This document shows, piece after piece, positions 9,545 to 21,660 of a stretch of 64,000 bases of DNA. The stretch spans positions 492,798-556,797 of the forward strand of contig KB722748.1 of the NCBI GenBank assembly GCA_000349905.1, written 5' to 3'. The stretch is from Volvariella volvacea V23 (lineage: Eukaryota > Basidiomycota > Agaricomycetes > Agaricales > Pluteaceae). The notes beneath the pieces were generated by a model, which was not told the origin of the DNA, ran no database searches, and saw only the letters and a list, made by a program, of their open reading frames with translations. The position numbers and the translations under genes are program-made. Every line of letters begins with the position of its first letter. Position 1 is the first letter of the stretch.

Positions 9545-12312
9545 CTAGATGTTCTTCATTTCTGTAAGATCCTCTCGATTCATGTCCATCCACATGTTCA
9601 TGCTCATGTCGAAACCCAGGTCAGGCAATTCGAAATTTCCGAACTCCATATCCGCCCCACTCATACTGGCCATGAAATCGAACGTAGGATCATTAGTCAT
9701 TGATGCCGGTTGTAATGGAGGCTGGGGTGGTTGCGGTTGACCTGTAGGAGCTTGCTGTTGCGGTCCGAGTGGAGGTGCGCTAGCCATTGTCGGAGGTTGC
9801 TGACTTGGACCTGATACACTGTTTAGAAGTGCAGATGGGGAAGGTGCTATGCCAGAGCTAGGTCCTGATGAACCGAGTTGACCTTGACCACTGGGTCCAG
9901 GAGTTGGTGGGTTTCCTCCAGGTCCTGTCCCAGTCATTCCATTCCGCGGTGAGCCATCGGGTCCCTTTCCGTCCTTGTTACTTGACGCGGCACCATCCTT
10001 GGATGAGGCCCCTGCAGGCATCGCAGGAGATGCTGGCGGTGGCATCTTGCTATTCATCACCCTCGGTACACCAGGACCTGGTGCAAATTGTGGCCCAGGA
10101 GCTTGTCCTGGAGGCGGAGGACCACCGCCAGGAGCGAGGTTTGAATCCGAAGCAACAGGGGACCCTGCTGCCCCTCCGAGTGGATTCTTATGTAGAGCTT
10201 GCAGGCTTTGGCGATAATTATGTGCATTCATCTATACTTAGAGTGTCAATCCCGTACAGAAGATAATCACGAGATAGACCACGCACAAGCATTCCTGGAG
10301 AGCCACCAAGACCAGTTAAATTCATTCCCATTTGGGACGCTGAGTGCGGTGGTGGCGGTCCCATTGGCATTCCTGATGCCCCAGCAATTAATGATCCAGC
10401 CCTTCCCATCATATTCTGTCCTTGTCCCATGCCCGGGGCAATATTCGTCTGGGGCGAAGGGCCTGCAGGTGGTTGCCCTACTCCGGGGATGGCTTGAGGC
10501 GGTTGCGATGGTCCAAAACTAAGTTGGGCATTGACAGCATTCTGGTCCAGGGGTGATCGTCTTAAGCGTTTGCGTTCAGGCGGCGAGGATTCATTTCGCG
10601 GCAGAGTTTCATGCTATAAGTAGCGTGATTATACATGATTATTTAACTTGGTCGCAAAGACGAATCAAAGATACGTACTTCCTCCCCAGGTGAAGTGCTA
10701 TTCCTCTTTCGCTGAGGCTGTCCCTGTAGTTGTTGTATGGGCTGTGGAGGCGCTTGTAATTGTGGAGCGCGCGGTGGAACAGCAGGTTGTGCCATATGCA
10801 TTCCATCGCCAGGCTTCCGACGCTGTCTCAATGTAGCGACTATCCGTTGCTATTTTGAAAGTAAGCCCTGGGTATTCCACATGACAACAGCATGTCTATA
10901 TACCTTATCTAATGGCGTTAGGTGAGTGTTCTCCTTACTACTCAGCCCTACCTCAGCCTTTAATTGCGAGAGAATTTGCGGAGCGATTGCATTGAACTCT
11001 GCCATCCAAGTATTATCTGTCAATACTGCTGTCGGTGGCGGGGGTTGGCGAGCTGCCAAGCCTGGACTAGGTTGTATGCTACCTCCCTGTCCCGGTGTGG
11101 CCGTCCGGCTAGGCGGCCGACCTACTGTTTGGAATGGTTGTGTTGGTGTACCCCCAGGCTGCCCACCTGGTATCAACATGGGATTCATTCCGGCTGGGCC
11201 ACCCTGTGGAGGCGGCATTCCTCTGTTCATATGGCTGAGTCCGGGCGTGGGAGGACCAAGCTGACTCATTGGCGCCTGTGGGTGTTGAGGCTGTTGCGGT
11301 GCTTGAGGAGGCTGAAGGGGTTGCTGTCCTGGGGTTCCTACAGACGCTTGGGGAGAATGCCCCATCGTAGGGGATTGAAACGCTCCATTGGGAGCTCGTT
11401 GAGGCCCTGTGAAAGGTGGACGTTGATGCTGAGGGAACAACACTTGAAAATTTGAATTGAGTGATTGTATACCTTGACCTATGGGTGGCGCCGATGGGCC
11501 TGCAATACCGTTGGGCTGCGGAGGGTTGGGCCCTCCCATGGAAAATGTTGGTGGCGCCGATGGTACACCTGGTTGCATCCCAACTGGTCCAACGCCGTTC
11601 GGCATCGTCCCGTTGGGCAGATAGTTCTGAGGACGTTGTATCCCATTTGCCATTCGACTCATGTGAGCTTGGGGAGGTTGAGGCTGTATCGGTGCTGCTG
11701 GGGTAGGCCCCAGTGGGATACCTTGATGCGTTGGCTGAGGTCGTTGCGCAGCTCGCAGGTGCCGTGTTGTCTCGCCTTGATGCTGTGTAGTAACCAGGAA
11801 TGGGAGAAAATGGGGAAAGAAAGCATCCACGGGTTCAGACAAGTCGTCTGTATCATTTCGCCACATACCTGAAGGTACAGCAACGCTTCCTCCGGACCAG
11901 CACCATTACTTTTAGCAGTGAAAAGTACCCAGAATATACTCCACCATCTGTACGCAAAGGAGTTTACACGAGGAACTGAATCCAGGACTATGTCACCTAC
12001 TCGAACAGCAGGCCTTGCCTTGCGTTGATCGGGGGAGCCGAGTCGGAAGGGAGGTCTGCTTCTAGCATAAGTTCACGAGCACTCTTTTGATATCCCCGTT
12101 TTGTGAAATAATCGAGGATGTATATGTTAAACCTGGTAAGGTGTAAAAGGGCCAGGTCAGTCATGATAGGGAGACGCAGAGGGCCCAACTGACATTCTGT
12201 CTCCTTCCCAAGATAGTGTTGATGAAGAGGGGCCATCACTCTGGTGTTGTGGCGGCAGTGGTTGTGGCGGCGGAGGCTGCTGCACTGTGGCAGGGGGAGG
12301 GATAGCAGTCAT
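9545..12312 (-). CDS. LisH/LUFS-domain transcriptional regulator (Flo8/Som1-like)
   Basis: A nuclear regulator of the LUFS class (LUG/LUH, Flo8, SSDP); in fungi such proteins act below cAMP-PKA signalling in development and adhesion. Seven exons are proposed: 12312-12194, 12132-12001, 11947-11869, 11782-10904, 10849-10679, 10613-10287 and 10231-9545, giving 797 residues. The LisH motif spans about residues 40-70 (FNIYILDYFTKRGYQKSARELMLEAD) and runs into WWSIFWVLFTAKSNG, the conserved LUFS continuation after the third exon junction. The rest is Pro/Gln/Gly/Met-rich low complexity, with one ordered block (WMAEFNAIAPQILSQLKAE ... QRIVATLRQRRK) and a basic patch (RKRNS, ERKRLRR). The C terminus (FDFMASMSGADMEFGNFELP ... 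DMNMW-like) is acidic and hydrophobic, like an activation domain. All junctions keep frame, so the model is good. The target genes are unknown. Confidence 0.85.
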
Positions 12313-12801
12313 TGGAAGAAGTGGTTACGACAGGTGAGAGGAGATGTGGTATTTATTTGTATAGGGTAAGCGGGAAGGTTGGGGTGGTGATGCTATTAAG
12401 TATGCCGGAGGAAGGGAAGAATAGGGAGGTTTAACGCGTGTGCTTGATAAAATAGGACAACAGATTGCGGGGATGGCTGAGAGTAGCTGGGAAAAAGTCA
12501 AGAATACAGGTGGACACGAGATAGATATTACAAGGATATCCAGGGAACGATGTCGGGGCCCAACGACAAGACGACTCGAGGAGCACCGCTGCAACGATGA
12601 GGACGACGGGAGCAACGACGAGGACGGGACAGAAGCGGGGGAGAAGGTCGAGAGATAGGCCTGGAGCCGGATTGACTGACGAGAACCGTGAGGTCCGTCC
12701 ATGCTCATTTCAAATTCATCGGCGATTCAAACTTACGGAATCCCCCGATCTCCTTCCGTAGCACCAAAAGCCACTCCATTACTTAGCGCTCAGTATTCAC
12801 T
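12313..12801. other. Promoter/5' region of the Flo8-like gene
   Basis: About 490 bases between the Flo8-like start and the stop of the next minus-strand gene. It is strongly pyrimidine-rich on the minus strand from 12330 to 12660, as is usual for basidiomycete promoters and 5' leaders. No gene was seen. Confidence 0.45.
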
Positions 12802-13626
12802 CTACGGTCGCCGTACTACCGCTATCTGGAAGTCCCAGCCGCCCACTAGATACTTTATCTCTACCAGTCTCTTGATCTCCCGCCAGCCACTGTTCGCTTC
12901 CTCTGCCTCCTGCAGATCTTTCACCACATAGATAAAGTCTGCTGGGGACAGCAGTGATCGCAATAATGACCCAATTAGGAAGGCGATTAACGCAACCACC
13001 ACTAGAGTCGAGATGGGGTAAAGTCCTCGTCTCTCAGCAGCACCGGTCGTCTTGATTTGCGTTGCTGTCTCGCTATTCCCCAGTCCTCCAGGCAATTCTG
13101 GGCTCGGACTTGCACTTTCATCCGTCTTTGCATTTTTCTCACTGGCAGTGGTCCCTGCAGTGCTTGCTCCATTGATTTTACGCCGCGTCAATGGATTGCT
13201 ATAACCATTCCAAAACCAGAGAAGTCCCGGTGATGCCGCGTGGTTTGTATGAGGAGTCGGAGGTGTGTCTGTTGTTTGCGGCTGAAGAGGCCCACATTTG
13301 GCAAAAAAAAGGTAGCACAAGTGTTAGCACAAAACGCATTTGGCCTCACGGCGCAGTCAAACCCAAGATTAGGCTTTGACTGTACTCACCAATTCTGTCG
13401 ACTCCTTGCTAGGACTTCGTTCCTCCGCGTTCTTGTTGGCGCCCACTGTACCCTCACTACTCACACTGTCCTGAGGGCTCACCGCACCCTTACCATTCAT
13501 ATTGACGGCATCCTGCCCATTATTTATTGATGAGAGGCCTGTTGTAGCTGCAGGATCTAATAGTTCATCTGCGATCGCAAGGGAGGTCTTGAGCTCCTCC
13601 GGTAGCGGCTCCGCCTCATTCGGCAT
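12802..13626 (-). CDS. Unrecognised single-pass membrane protein, 238 residues
   Basis: Two exons: 13626-13390 and 13281-12802, joined by an intron with a gtgagt donor and a ctcttcag acceptor, so that ESTEL is followed by PQTTDTPPTP. The N-terminal 165 residues are polar and rich in Ser, Thr, Ala and acidic residues. One hydrophobic segment follows (ISTLVVVALIAFLIGSLL, about 167-187). The C-terminal tail of about 50 residues is ordered-looking: LLSPADFIYVVKDLQEAEE, GWREIKRLVEIKYLVGGWDF. There is no signal peptide, so a C-tail-proximal anchor is likely. I do not recognise the family. The conserved look of the tail suggests it carries the function. Confidence 0.6.
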
Positions 13627-13878
13627 TCTATCGGGGAAAGTAAAAAAAATTCCGTGGGATTGATAACCCCATCAGGGTATCCCAAGCCAGGTCAGCAAAA
13701 TACACATGCCCGAAGAGAAAAAAGGAAGGTAGGGTAAAAAGGCAACAAAAGGCGCGATGACAGGAAAAGTCATCCAAGAAATTCCCTAAATCACAGATAT
13801 TGCAGCGAAAACAGTCACAAGTTGGAGGGAGGATAACAGTAGAACTGAAGAGGGAGACATAATGCTGACCCGAATAAC

Positions 13879-16800
13879 TTACCTAGATAGAATTGCCATC
13901 CTCGACACCCTATCATCCAACAATTCCTCTCTTCCTAAGCTTGTTAATGATTCCTTATCATTCAGCACAGCAACTTCTTTCCCATCAATTGTCACCATTG
14001 ATACAACTCCGCCCTTCGTGCTGCCTTGAGAAGTGCTATTTCCCACTTTGGCGCCGCTTTCGGGCCGAATTTCAACTTCTACAATCGCGCCTCCAGCCCA
14101 TGGTAAGGATTGAACAGGTGATGATGACGTTGAAGGTGCAGGTGATGCTGATGATGAAGGTGCCGAGGACTCGTCATTGTGCCAATCGGGCAGTAATTGT
14201 AATAACCAATCTGGCATAGGCGGGGCGCTTTGCATTTCCCCAGTTAAAGGGTCCCTGACTGTCGAAATCTGGTACTGGGCAGTTGGCAATGTCAACCGCA
14301 ACAAGTGTCTTGTCGGACCTTCTGCATTGAGACTGGAGGAGTGCAACGGGGACGATGGCATGGTGTGAATTGTGTATCCAAGTGGCAATGCTGCACTGTT
14401 CGCGTTGTCTGCTGCTCCATTCTGCTTAGCAGCATTCACTGCCGAAGATGCTGAGGAGGACTTCGCGTTCGGCGATGACAAAGACAGTAAAGGCAGTTTC
14501 CCGGCAACAGCGGAAGCGCCTATCTTCCCCGACCTCTCCTTCAACGCCCCTGACCTTAGCCACGATTTCAAAGAGACAGAATAACCCTCTGGGTAAAGCT
14601 TCGAGTCAATCACAATCTCCCCTACGAGGAAGTCAGTCGAGGGTCGAACCTCCCCTTTCACAGTAAATGCCGAGGACGTAGCTCTTCCTCTCATCGTCCC
14701 AGGAGGGGATACTGGGTAAGGATGCTGCTGCTGCTGAGTCATTAGCGAAGCCGCAGACGCTGCTCGGTGACGTTGCTGCCGGCCTATGGGTGAAGTCTCC
14801 CTCCGTGGCCCTATAGTTGCTGTACCAGTTGGCGAAACACTTTGTGAAGTATGGAATAGTGAAGGTGTTGGCGTTGGTAGCCCGTCAATACCAAGACTAC
14901 TCGACCGTCCCTCTCGTGACTTCAAAGAGTTGTGCACAATTCCACTTGACCGTGGAGTTGCTTGATCAGGTCTAGTCGCAGGACTGTGGAACGGGTTTCT
15001 GATGAAAATAGTTGTTCTGTAAACTCGATCTTCTGCCGTGAATTTGGAATTAACCAGCACACGCTGTTCGTCTCTTTTCCTTAACTTCCAAGAGATGGGC
15101 AAGAACCCTTCTTCCACCTTCTTGTCCGTTATCACCATAGCCGGAGTAGGAAGTCGGGTAATGGGCAAGGGTGAAATCCCCTTCACATAAGCTTCCACAG
15201 CCAACACTGCCCGAGGCAACGTAGTATTGATACCAGAGTTCATTGCTGCGGGTATCGAACCGGCAAAGTCCACCGCCACTAGTCTTGTGCAACGCGCCGA
15301 TGGGATAGCGTAATTCTCCTTGGTATAGGGATCCAGTGTCTCCAGAATCCAAGCGTCAACATACACTCTTCCGATGGGCAACACGTAAGGATTTATCTTA
15401 TTTGATGAAAACGGCGGAGTGACCGAGTCGGGGCTGAATGATGCCGAAACGCAAAATACAGCATTTCTTGCGCCGTTCGACTGTTCCGCCACCTCACCTA
15501 CTGCGGTTGAAATGCCCCTCCGCGATAAAGAGGCAGGGACATGCGACCTCGCCACCACCGAAGCAAGATAAAACCCGCGATCTCTAAAAGGAAAACCGGT
15601 CCTCGCCACCAAAAACGACGTCTTTGCCTGGCCTCCGAAACTCTCCAGCACAGTCTCACTATCGAACCGATCATCCCACTTCTTTCTACAGTCGCTCTCT
15701 GTAATGATTGATGCCAACTCCTCCGCAGAGATACCCTCGATCACTTTGGAACCTTTATGAACATGAATGACAGGGGAGATCCCAGGAATGAGTTTCCGAT
15801 GAATCTGCAAACCCTTATCTCCAGCCAAGGTCCAACCCTCTGTCGATGTCCAGCCATGAACCTCTTGCGTCCAGGCCAAAGCTTCAAGTGCGTATTGCAT
15901 AGGCAGTCGTGAAGCTGTGGGTACCGCACCGTTAGAGTAGGCGGACGCTGGCGAGATAGCTGCCATGGCAGATTGTGTCGTAGTTGTAACTTGATCAACC
16001 GCGTTCGTGAAGAATCTCGCTAGAGGGCTCGATATTTGTGGGGCTGAGGCCCATCCACTATTCGCAGCTGCGCCCGACCCGTTGCCATTTCCTTGGATAG
16101 GCGTCGAAGATTCGTTACTATCTGCATCCCATTCCGCCCTTCTCTTCTTGATCGCGCCTACGACAGGCGGCTGGTCCAATGGTATTCGTGGTGGTTTGAC
16201 TCGCTTCTGCACCTTAAGCGCTTGAATTTCCTGCTCAGAGAGTTCCTCCACATCTACCTGCGTCTTCGCTCCGTTCACCATCACCAAGCCTTTCTCCTTC
16301 CCTGGCGCCCTCCTAACGATAACCAAAACCCTATCATCATCTACAAACAGCGCATCATGTGTGAAGGTCAACCATAGCCCTCCGCCTTCAGGTGAGAGTT
16401 TATGCCGCCGTAAACACGAAATGGTTTGTGGTGGTGGATCAATCACGACGTCCAGCGAAGGAGCCCACGAGTCGATATCGCAACGTATCTCGCATTCGAT
16501 GACAGGCTGATCCGAAGCATTCCGTCGAATGTTACTCTCCGCAGAACCACTGGCGATAGCGGCAGCGGCAGCTGCTGCCGCTGCGTTGGCCCGACGACTC
16601 GCTGAGACTTCGTATTCCACCCTAAAGCTCGTCTTCTCGTGGTCATACTTCATGTCATTGACTTTGCCCCCTGTCAGCCGCGTAAGTACCGGTGGTCCCC
16701 CGAACTTGATGGCGTATTCTCCTATTCCAGCAAGGGTATTGATCATCTGGGTCGGTATAGATGTCTTATTCGTCCAGCCTTTGGGATCAGATTGTTCCAG

Positions 16801-19088
16801 TAAGGTAAGAAGAGTCGTAGTTGGGGAGAGGGCTTCAATAGCCCATCCCTGCAGATCGACTTGAGTTCGAATGACATTAGGTTCAGCAGGAGGGATGTTG
16901 GGGAACAAATGTGGGTCGTCAGCGGAGAATGAAAACACATGTATGGTTGTAGGGGATTTATAGACCGTCTTGAGCACTACGCTGTCACGGCCACTGATAT
17001 TGTGTTGGTAAGGTGAGCGGTGAAAAGCGGAAACAAGGGGGAGAAAATATAACCAAATCCCCGGATTTCAAAATGGAAGGATCCAAGAGGTTGCATAATG
17101 CGCATATAACAACAAGAGAGGTTATCATAAGGAACATTCTAATGGAAATATGGAATGAAATCACTCACTTGACAGGCCACGCTGGTTTAGTCTTATAGTG
17201 CCATAGTTCTGTCAATTCATTCACGTCCTCCAGCAAGACAGCGTCCTCATGTTGTTTATCCCAGTAACTTCTAGTACCAGGGGACACGACAGCTCCATAT
17301 AGATCCCATAGGCCAACGCCGACAAAGGTTGCCTCTGCTCGGTAAACGACAAGGGTAGGATCAATTGAATCTAGTTGTGTGATCGCCACCCCACGGGCAT
17401 CCGTCGCTTATCCACGCAAGGTAAAGAGTGTAAGCAACAAAAGCTTTGACACATACAGACAAAAGGGGAAAACCTACTTCTTCTCCACTTCGCTTCTGGT
17501 TCCTGTAGCAATGATGAAAAGTAAATGTAATTCCTCCGAACCCTGGATAGAACGGATTTCTCGGCTGCAGCCGATCGCTCGGTATTTCTCCTCACCAACG
17601 TCGGTGTGGAGGTTGATGCGGTGGATGTCGCAGTGCTGATCGAAGATGTGGTATGGAAGCTTAAGTCGGCGGCACTTGAAACATCCTGCAGGATTTGCTG
17701 TGGGATATACTGGGCAGAGGGATCTCGCTCTTCGGCCCCATGTATTGTTTGAGGTAACCCGTTAAGCCGTAGGCCACTGGACCCGGAAACTTCGATTATA
17801 ACACGAACTTTCAACACGGAGTGATCGTCAATTAGAGCTGAGTGGGTGAAACGAAGGATAATTTGGTCTGGTTGTGATGTAGAATGCTGAGAGGCGGAGG
17901 AATACGAGCTACTCTGATATGCATGTGCAGACCATGGAAGTTGTTCGACTGCTTCCGATGATGCCTTTGTAGATACCTGAACATCCCAGCCTTCCAGAGA
18001 AGGAAGGAGGCACTCAATCGAGCGAGTTAGGCGTCGTTGCTCTCGCAAGGCATGAACCTCGTCCATCACTTGCACATGTTCACCCGGCAGGCGATGGACA
18101 TCTTCTTCCGGAATGATGGAATAATCTAGCGTCAGGGCCTCTCGACCAACCTGGAAGCGTACACGTTCGACAGATACACCATTGCCGTATCCAATGAAAC
18201 GCGGGACACGGTTTCCTCGTTTCATTACTGTCTTTAAGAGTCCGACGGTCATGGTAGAGAGTTGTTGAACGAGACTCGCCGAAAACCCAAAATTCCATAT
18301 CGCCTTCAGGTCATGTTGCCAGAAGCAAGTGATACGAACCCTACTACCCGATGAATTCCGTCGTTTGGGGATATCTCCGCGCTGTGTGATCGGTGGTTGT
18401 GTGAAGGGAGGTGGTTGAACATGTTGGATGCACCAGGCGAACACTGCATGGTAAATGAGAGAAGAATAGAGTGCAAGGACGAATCACTGACGTGTAACAT
18501 GGGACCTCACATATGGAGGGGACGGTCTTAAGTAGGCAGGATCATCAGCAGAACGAGGCAAGGAGGTAGATATATCAATCAATGTTGAAGCATCGTGTAT
18601 TGAACGGGATATTGTGACTGCATCTCGGGGACTAGTTGCCCAAATCTAGTCAGGCTCCTTGAGTTTTTCACGTGCTATTGTACTTACTTTGCTGGCCAAC
18701 CCAAAGTGAAATTGGTTTTACTGATTCTTGTCGTCTGGTCGAACATCTCGACTAGATGAGCCTCTTCCACAGCGGGGTCCCATTCCTGCCTTAACTCCGG
18801 GGTCGCAAGAACAGCCTTCCAAGGCTCCAATGATACAGGATCATCCCCTGTGTTGACATCTAGAACGAGTCTATAGATTTCCTCCCCAGATTTACTGCTT
18901 TTGCGATGTACGACCACGTCAGCAGTTTCAGGAACTGCAACCGCTCTGGCTTTGCCTTTCTTGCTCGTGGACGGATCGCCGGGGTTCGCCAGACGCTTCC
19001 AGTCTGAAGACGAATACGATGTGAGCAGCTGCCGGAAATGTGTCTCCGCGTCGTTGAGTGCTGTATGCCATGCTTGTCGTAGCCTCAA
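13879..19088 (-). CDS. Giant protein with three START-like lipid-binding modules
   Basis: Five exons are proposed: 19088-18688, 18631-18492, 18443-17478, 17406-17169 and 16993-13879, totalling 1619 residues. Every junction restores sense, for example FTLGWPA-NPRDAVTISR, SHVT-LFAWCIQH and KWRRT-TDARGVAITQLD. Three regions look like START (StAR-related lipid-transfer, SRPBCC fold) domains. Module 1 spans about residues 55-320 (WKAVLATPELRQEWDPAVEE). Module 2 spans about 515-730 (LWDLYGAVVSPGTRSYWDKQ, DSVVLKTVYK). Module 3 spans about 945-1185 (SDCRKKWDDRFDSETVLESF, CTRLVAVDFAGSIPAAMNS). A short poly-Ala run sits near residue 716. The end is Ser/Ala/Pro-rich with a beta-rich segment (DFLVGEIVIDSKLYPEGYS). 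No membrane segment was seen. A cytosolic lipid-binding or transfer role is inferred from the fold only; the ligand is unknown. Confidence 0.8.
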
Positions 19089-19972
19089 TTATGGTTCCGT
19101 TAATTGGACCGCGAGTGGCGTCAAAGCAAGGGACACTGGTGCTTACTTGGGACCGTCAGACATGCTCGTCTATGTCAGACAATGACGGTGGTGATATAGA
19201 GCAAAACAGGGCCCAGAGGCTGCGGCGGATTGATGCAGAGATGCCTCGAGTCTCAGAGTCAGTGCCGCCAGGAAGTTGAGCGCGTAGGGTCATTGATGGC
19301 GTGACTTCATAGCTTAGGTAAGCGTCATTCGGCTGCCATTTTTGGCTCGCCAATCCAAGGCTGCCTGCGCGTCCGCCTTGCTCAATGATACATCCCAACA
19401 TTGGGTTATTTTACCCATGTTCTGCTGGCATATCACACACTAAACGGTACTTTTGTCGTGCAGCACTAGACCATCGTCCATCGCGATTGGACGCCGACCC
19501 TGCCAGCAGAGCCGGATCTTGGTGCCACGATTTCAAGGCTTACTGTGGGGAGGACAATGCCAACGAAACGTGGCCGTGATTGGGCAACGGCATCATTTAG
19601 ACTCTGAGTGGACGTGGGACGATGACTTGGTGCATGAGATGGCCGAGCCATGCCCCTCCAGCTATCAAATTAAGTCCGTTCATTGCATGGGACTTGGTCG
19701 AGTAAGGTTGGACTCGGATGCATTCCATCGCCATCACCCATAGCAAAGAAGAGTCTCTGTCTGTGTCCGTGCTCGCCTTCTCCGCCGATGCCAGCTGGAG
19801 AAGGGTGACGCGTGGACGCGGGTGTCTGTATCTGCTAATTGAATGTCCCAAATTTTAACCCGATCACTCGCCCAAGCTTATCTCAATCCTTCAACTCCAG
19901 CCACTCCCATCTAACCCCCATCTCATTGAGGAATTACCTTCGTCTGCTATTCTTCACTACTCCCCGAGCTGC
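19089..19972. other. Divergent promoter region
   Basis: About 880 bases between the START protein (minus) and pyridoxal kinase (plus). Only short frames are present, none convincing. It likely holds both promoters. Confidence 0.45.
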
Positions 19973-21415
19973 ATGGCCTCATCGAACGCTGGCGAACGGA
20001 TCCTGAGCATCCAATCCCATGTCGTATTCGGATATGTCGGTGGGAAAGCTGCAGTCTTCCCCCTGCAGTGCTTGGGTTATGATGTGGATGTATGCGTTTT
20101 ATAATGGACTCCCATGTCGTGGCTCTAACATTCAGATATCCAAGGTAGTGAACACAGTCAATTACGCTAATCATGCTGGTTCGCGACCCTGCCTGCTTTA
20201 CCGTCTCGTAAACTCATATAGCAATCACGGCTCCCGGCAACCTTACTGCCACCTATAGGCTATGGCCGTTCTGGCGGAAGCAAGACTACCTCCTCAGAGC
20301 TTGCTAGCATATTCCGAAGCTTGGAGGAGAACGAGTTGCTCTTCCCGACTCGACTACTCACAGGTGCCAATCGATCGTTGCTTCCAGAGGGATCGAGTTG
20401 ATTCATAACCCAGACGAACGCAATTAGGTTACATACCAGGAGCAGAAGCTCTATCATCTATCGCGGACCTTGCAAGGAAACTGAAGCAGGAAAAGCCTGA
20501 ATTGGTGTATCTATTAGATCGTGCGTTCCCATTGTTGTACCATCCCGCCACAACGTTGACGCTCCTCGGTGGGTTACAGCTGTTATGGGAGACGCAGGGA
20601 CACTCTATGTTGCACCAGAAGTGATTCCCGTTTACAGAACTATGCTACCCTTGGCATCAATTATCACTCCTAACTGGTTCGAGGTGGAGTAGGTGCTCTT
20701 TCACCACACCTATCTGCACCTATTCTCACCAGGACACGCCCCCAGAACGCTGACATCGATCCAAATCGTCGACTTTCCCACCTTGCGTGAGGCCCTTCGA
20801 CGCCTCCACAAGCAGTACCAGGTCCCCAACGTCGTCATAAGCTCCATACCTCTCAAACTCTGGCTCTGGGAAGCACTCCCAATCGAACACCGTCCACCGA
20901 TATCCAAAGCAACAAACTTCGTCATACCTGTAGACCGCCTCGTGTGCATCACATCCACTCTAATACCCCACTACACCCAATCGGCGTCAAGCCCCATGTC
21001 CATCATCCACGCGGAAACTATACCCCTGATTCCGGGCTACTTTTCTGGCGTAGGGGATCTGTTCTCTGCTCTCCTCTTGGGACATTATAATATTTCGGCC
21101 CCAGCTTTACCGACGGATGATTTGACGGAATTGAAGGATAACCCACCGGAGACTACGCCATTGACGGATGCAGCGTCTGAAGCGCTAACTAAAACCCATG
21201 CAATGCTACAGGAGACACATAAGCACTCTGAAGCGCTGCCTGAGGATGAAAGGACAGAAACCGACGTCGAGCAAGATAAGGCCAATCCGTTGAGGAAGAC
21301 GAGGAGGATGAGAGGGAGGGAGCTGAGGTTGATTCAGTGTCAAGATATCCTCAGAGGGATTGGGATAACGGAGGTCAGGAAGTTGAAGCCATGGAAGGGA
21401 TTCTGGGATATGTAG
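19973..21415 (+). CDS. PDXK: Pyridoxal kinase
   Basis: ATP-dependent kinase that phosphorylates pyridoxal, pyridoxine and pyridoxamine in the vitamin B6 salvage pathway; cytosolic. Six exons: 19973-20089, 20145-20178, 20259-20363, 20440-20520, 20580-20688 and 20746-21415, giving 371 residues. The family signature is complete: [20 protein letters not shown] at the N terminus, [14 protein letters not shown], then [14 protein letters not shown] (the conserved D-P-V-M-G-D) and ITPNWFEVE, and [18 protein letters not shown] (the GxGD catalytic block, PfkB-like fold). The C-terminal extension after residue 290 is charged ([15 protein letters not shown]) and longer than in animals, as is usual in fungi. 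All six exons are in consistent phase. Yeast equivalents are BUD16/BUD17. Confidence 0.92.
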
Positions 21416-21660
21416 AAAATGTACTTTTCCGCTCTGAGTATCCCTGTTTGCTGGTACGTATCTTACCGTTTAGATGCGCACATTGCTGATTTAGCTATGT
21501 TAGATGTATCAACAAAAATCTATGTAGTAGCTAAAAAACCTATCCACACTGCCCCGTCCTTGAAACCGGAACCTAGCACACGCACATCCAAGTCCGCATC
21601 AAATTCATTATAATTTGCGATCGTACACACTAAACCGATTGCTATGATCGGTGACCTAAC

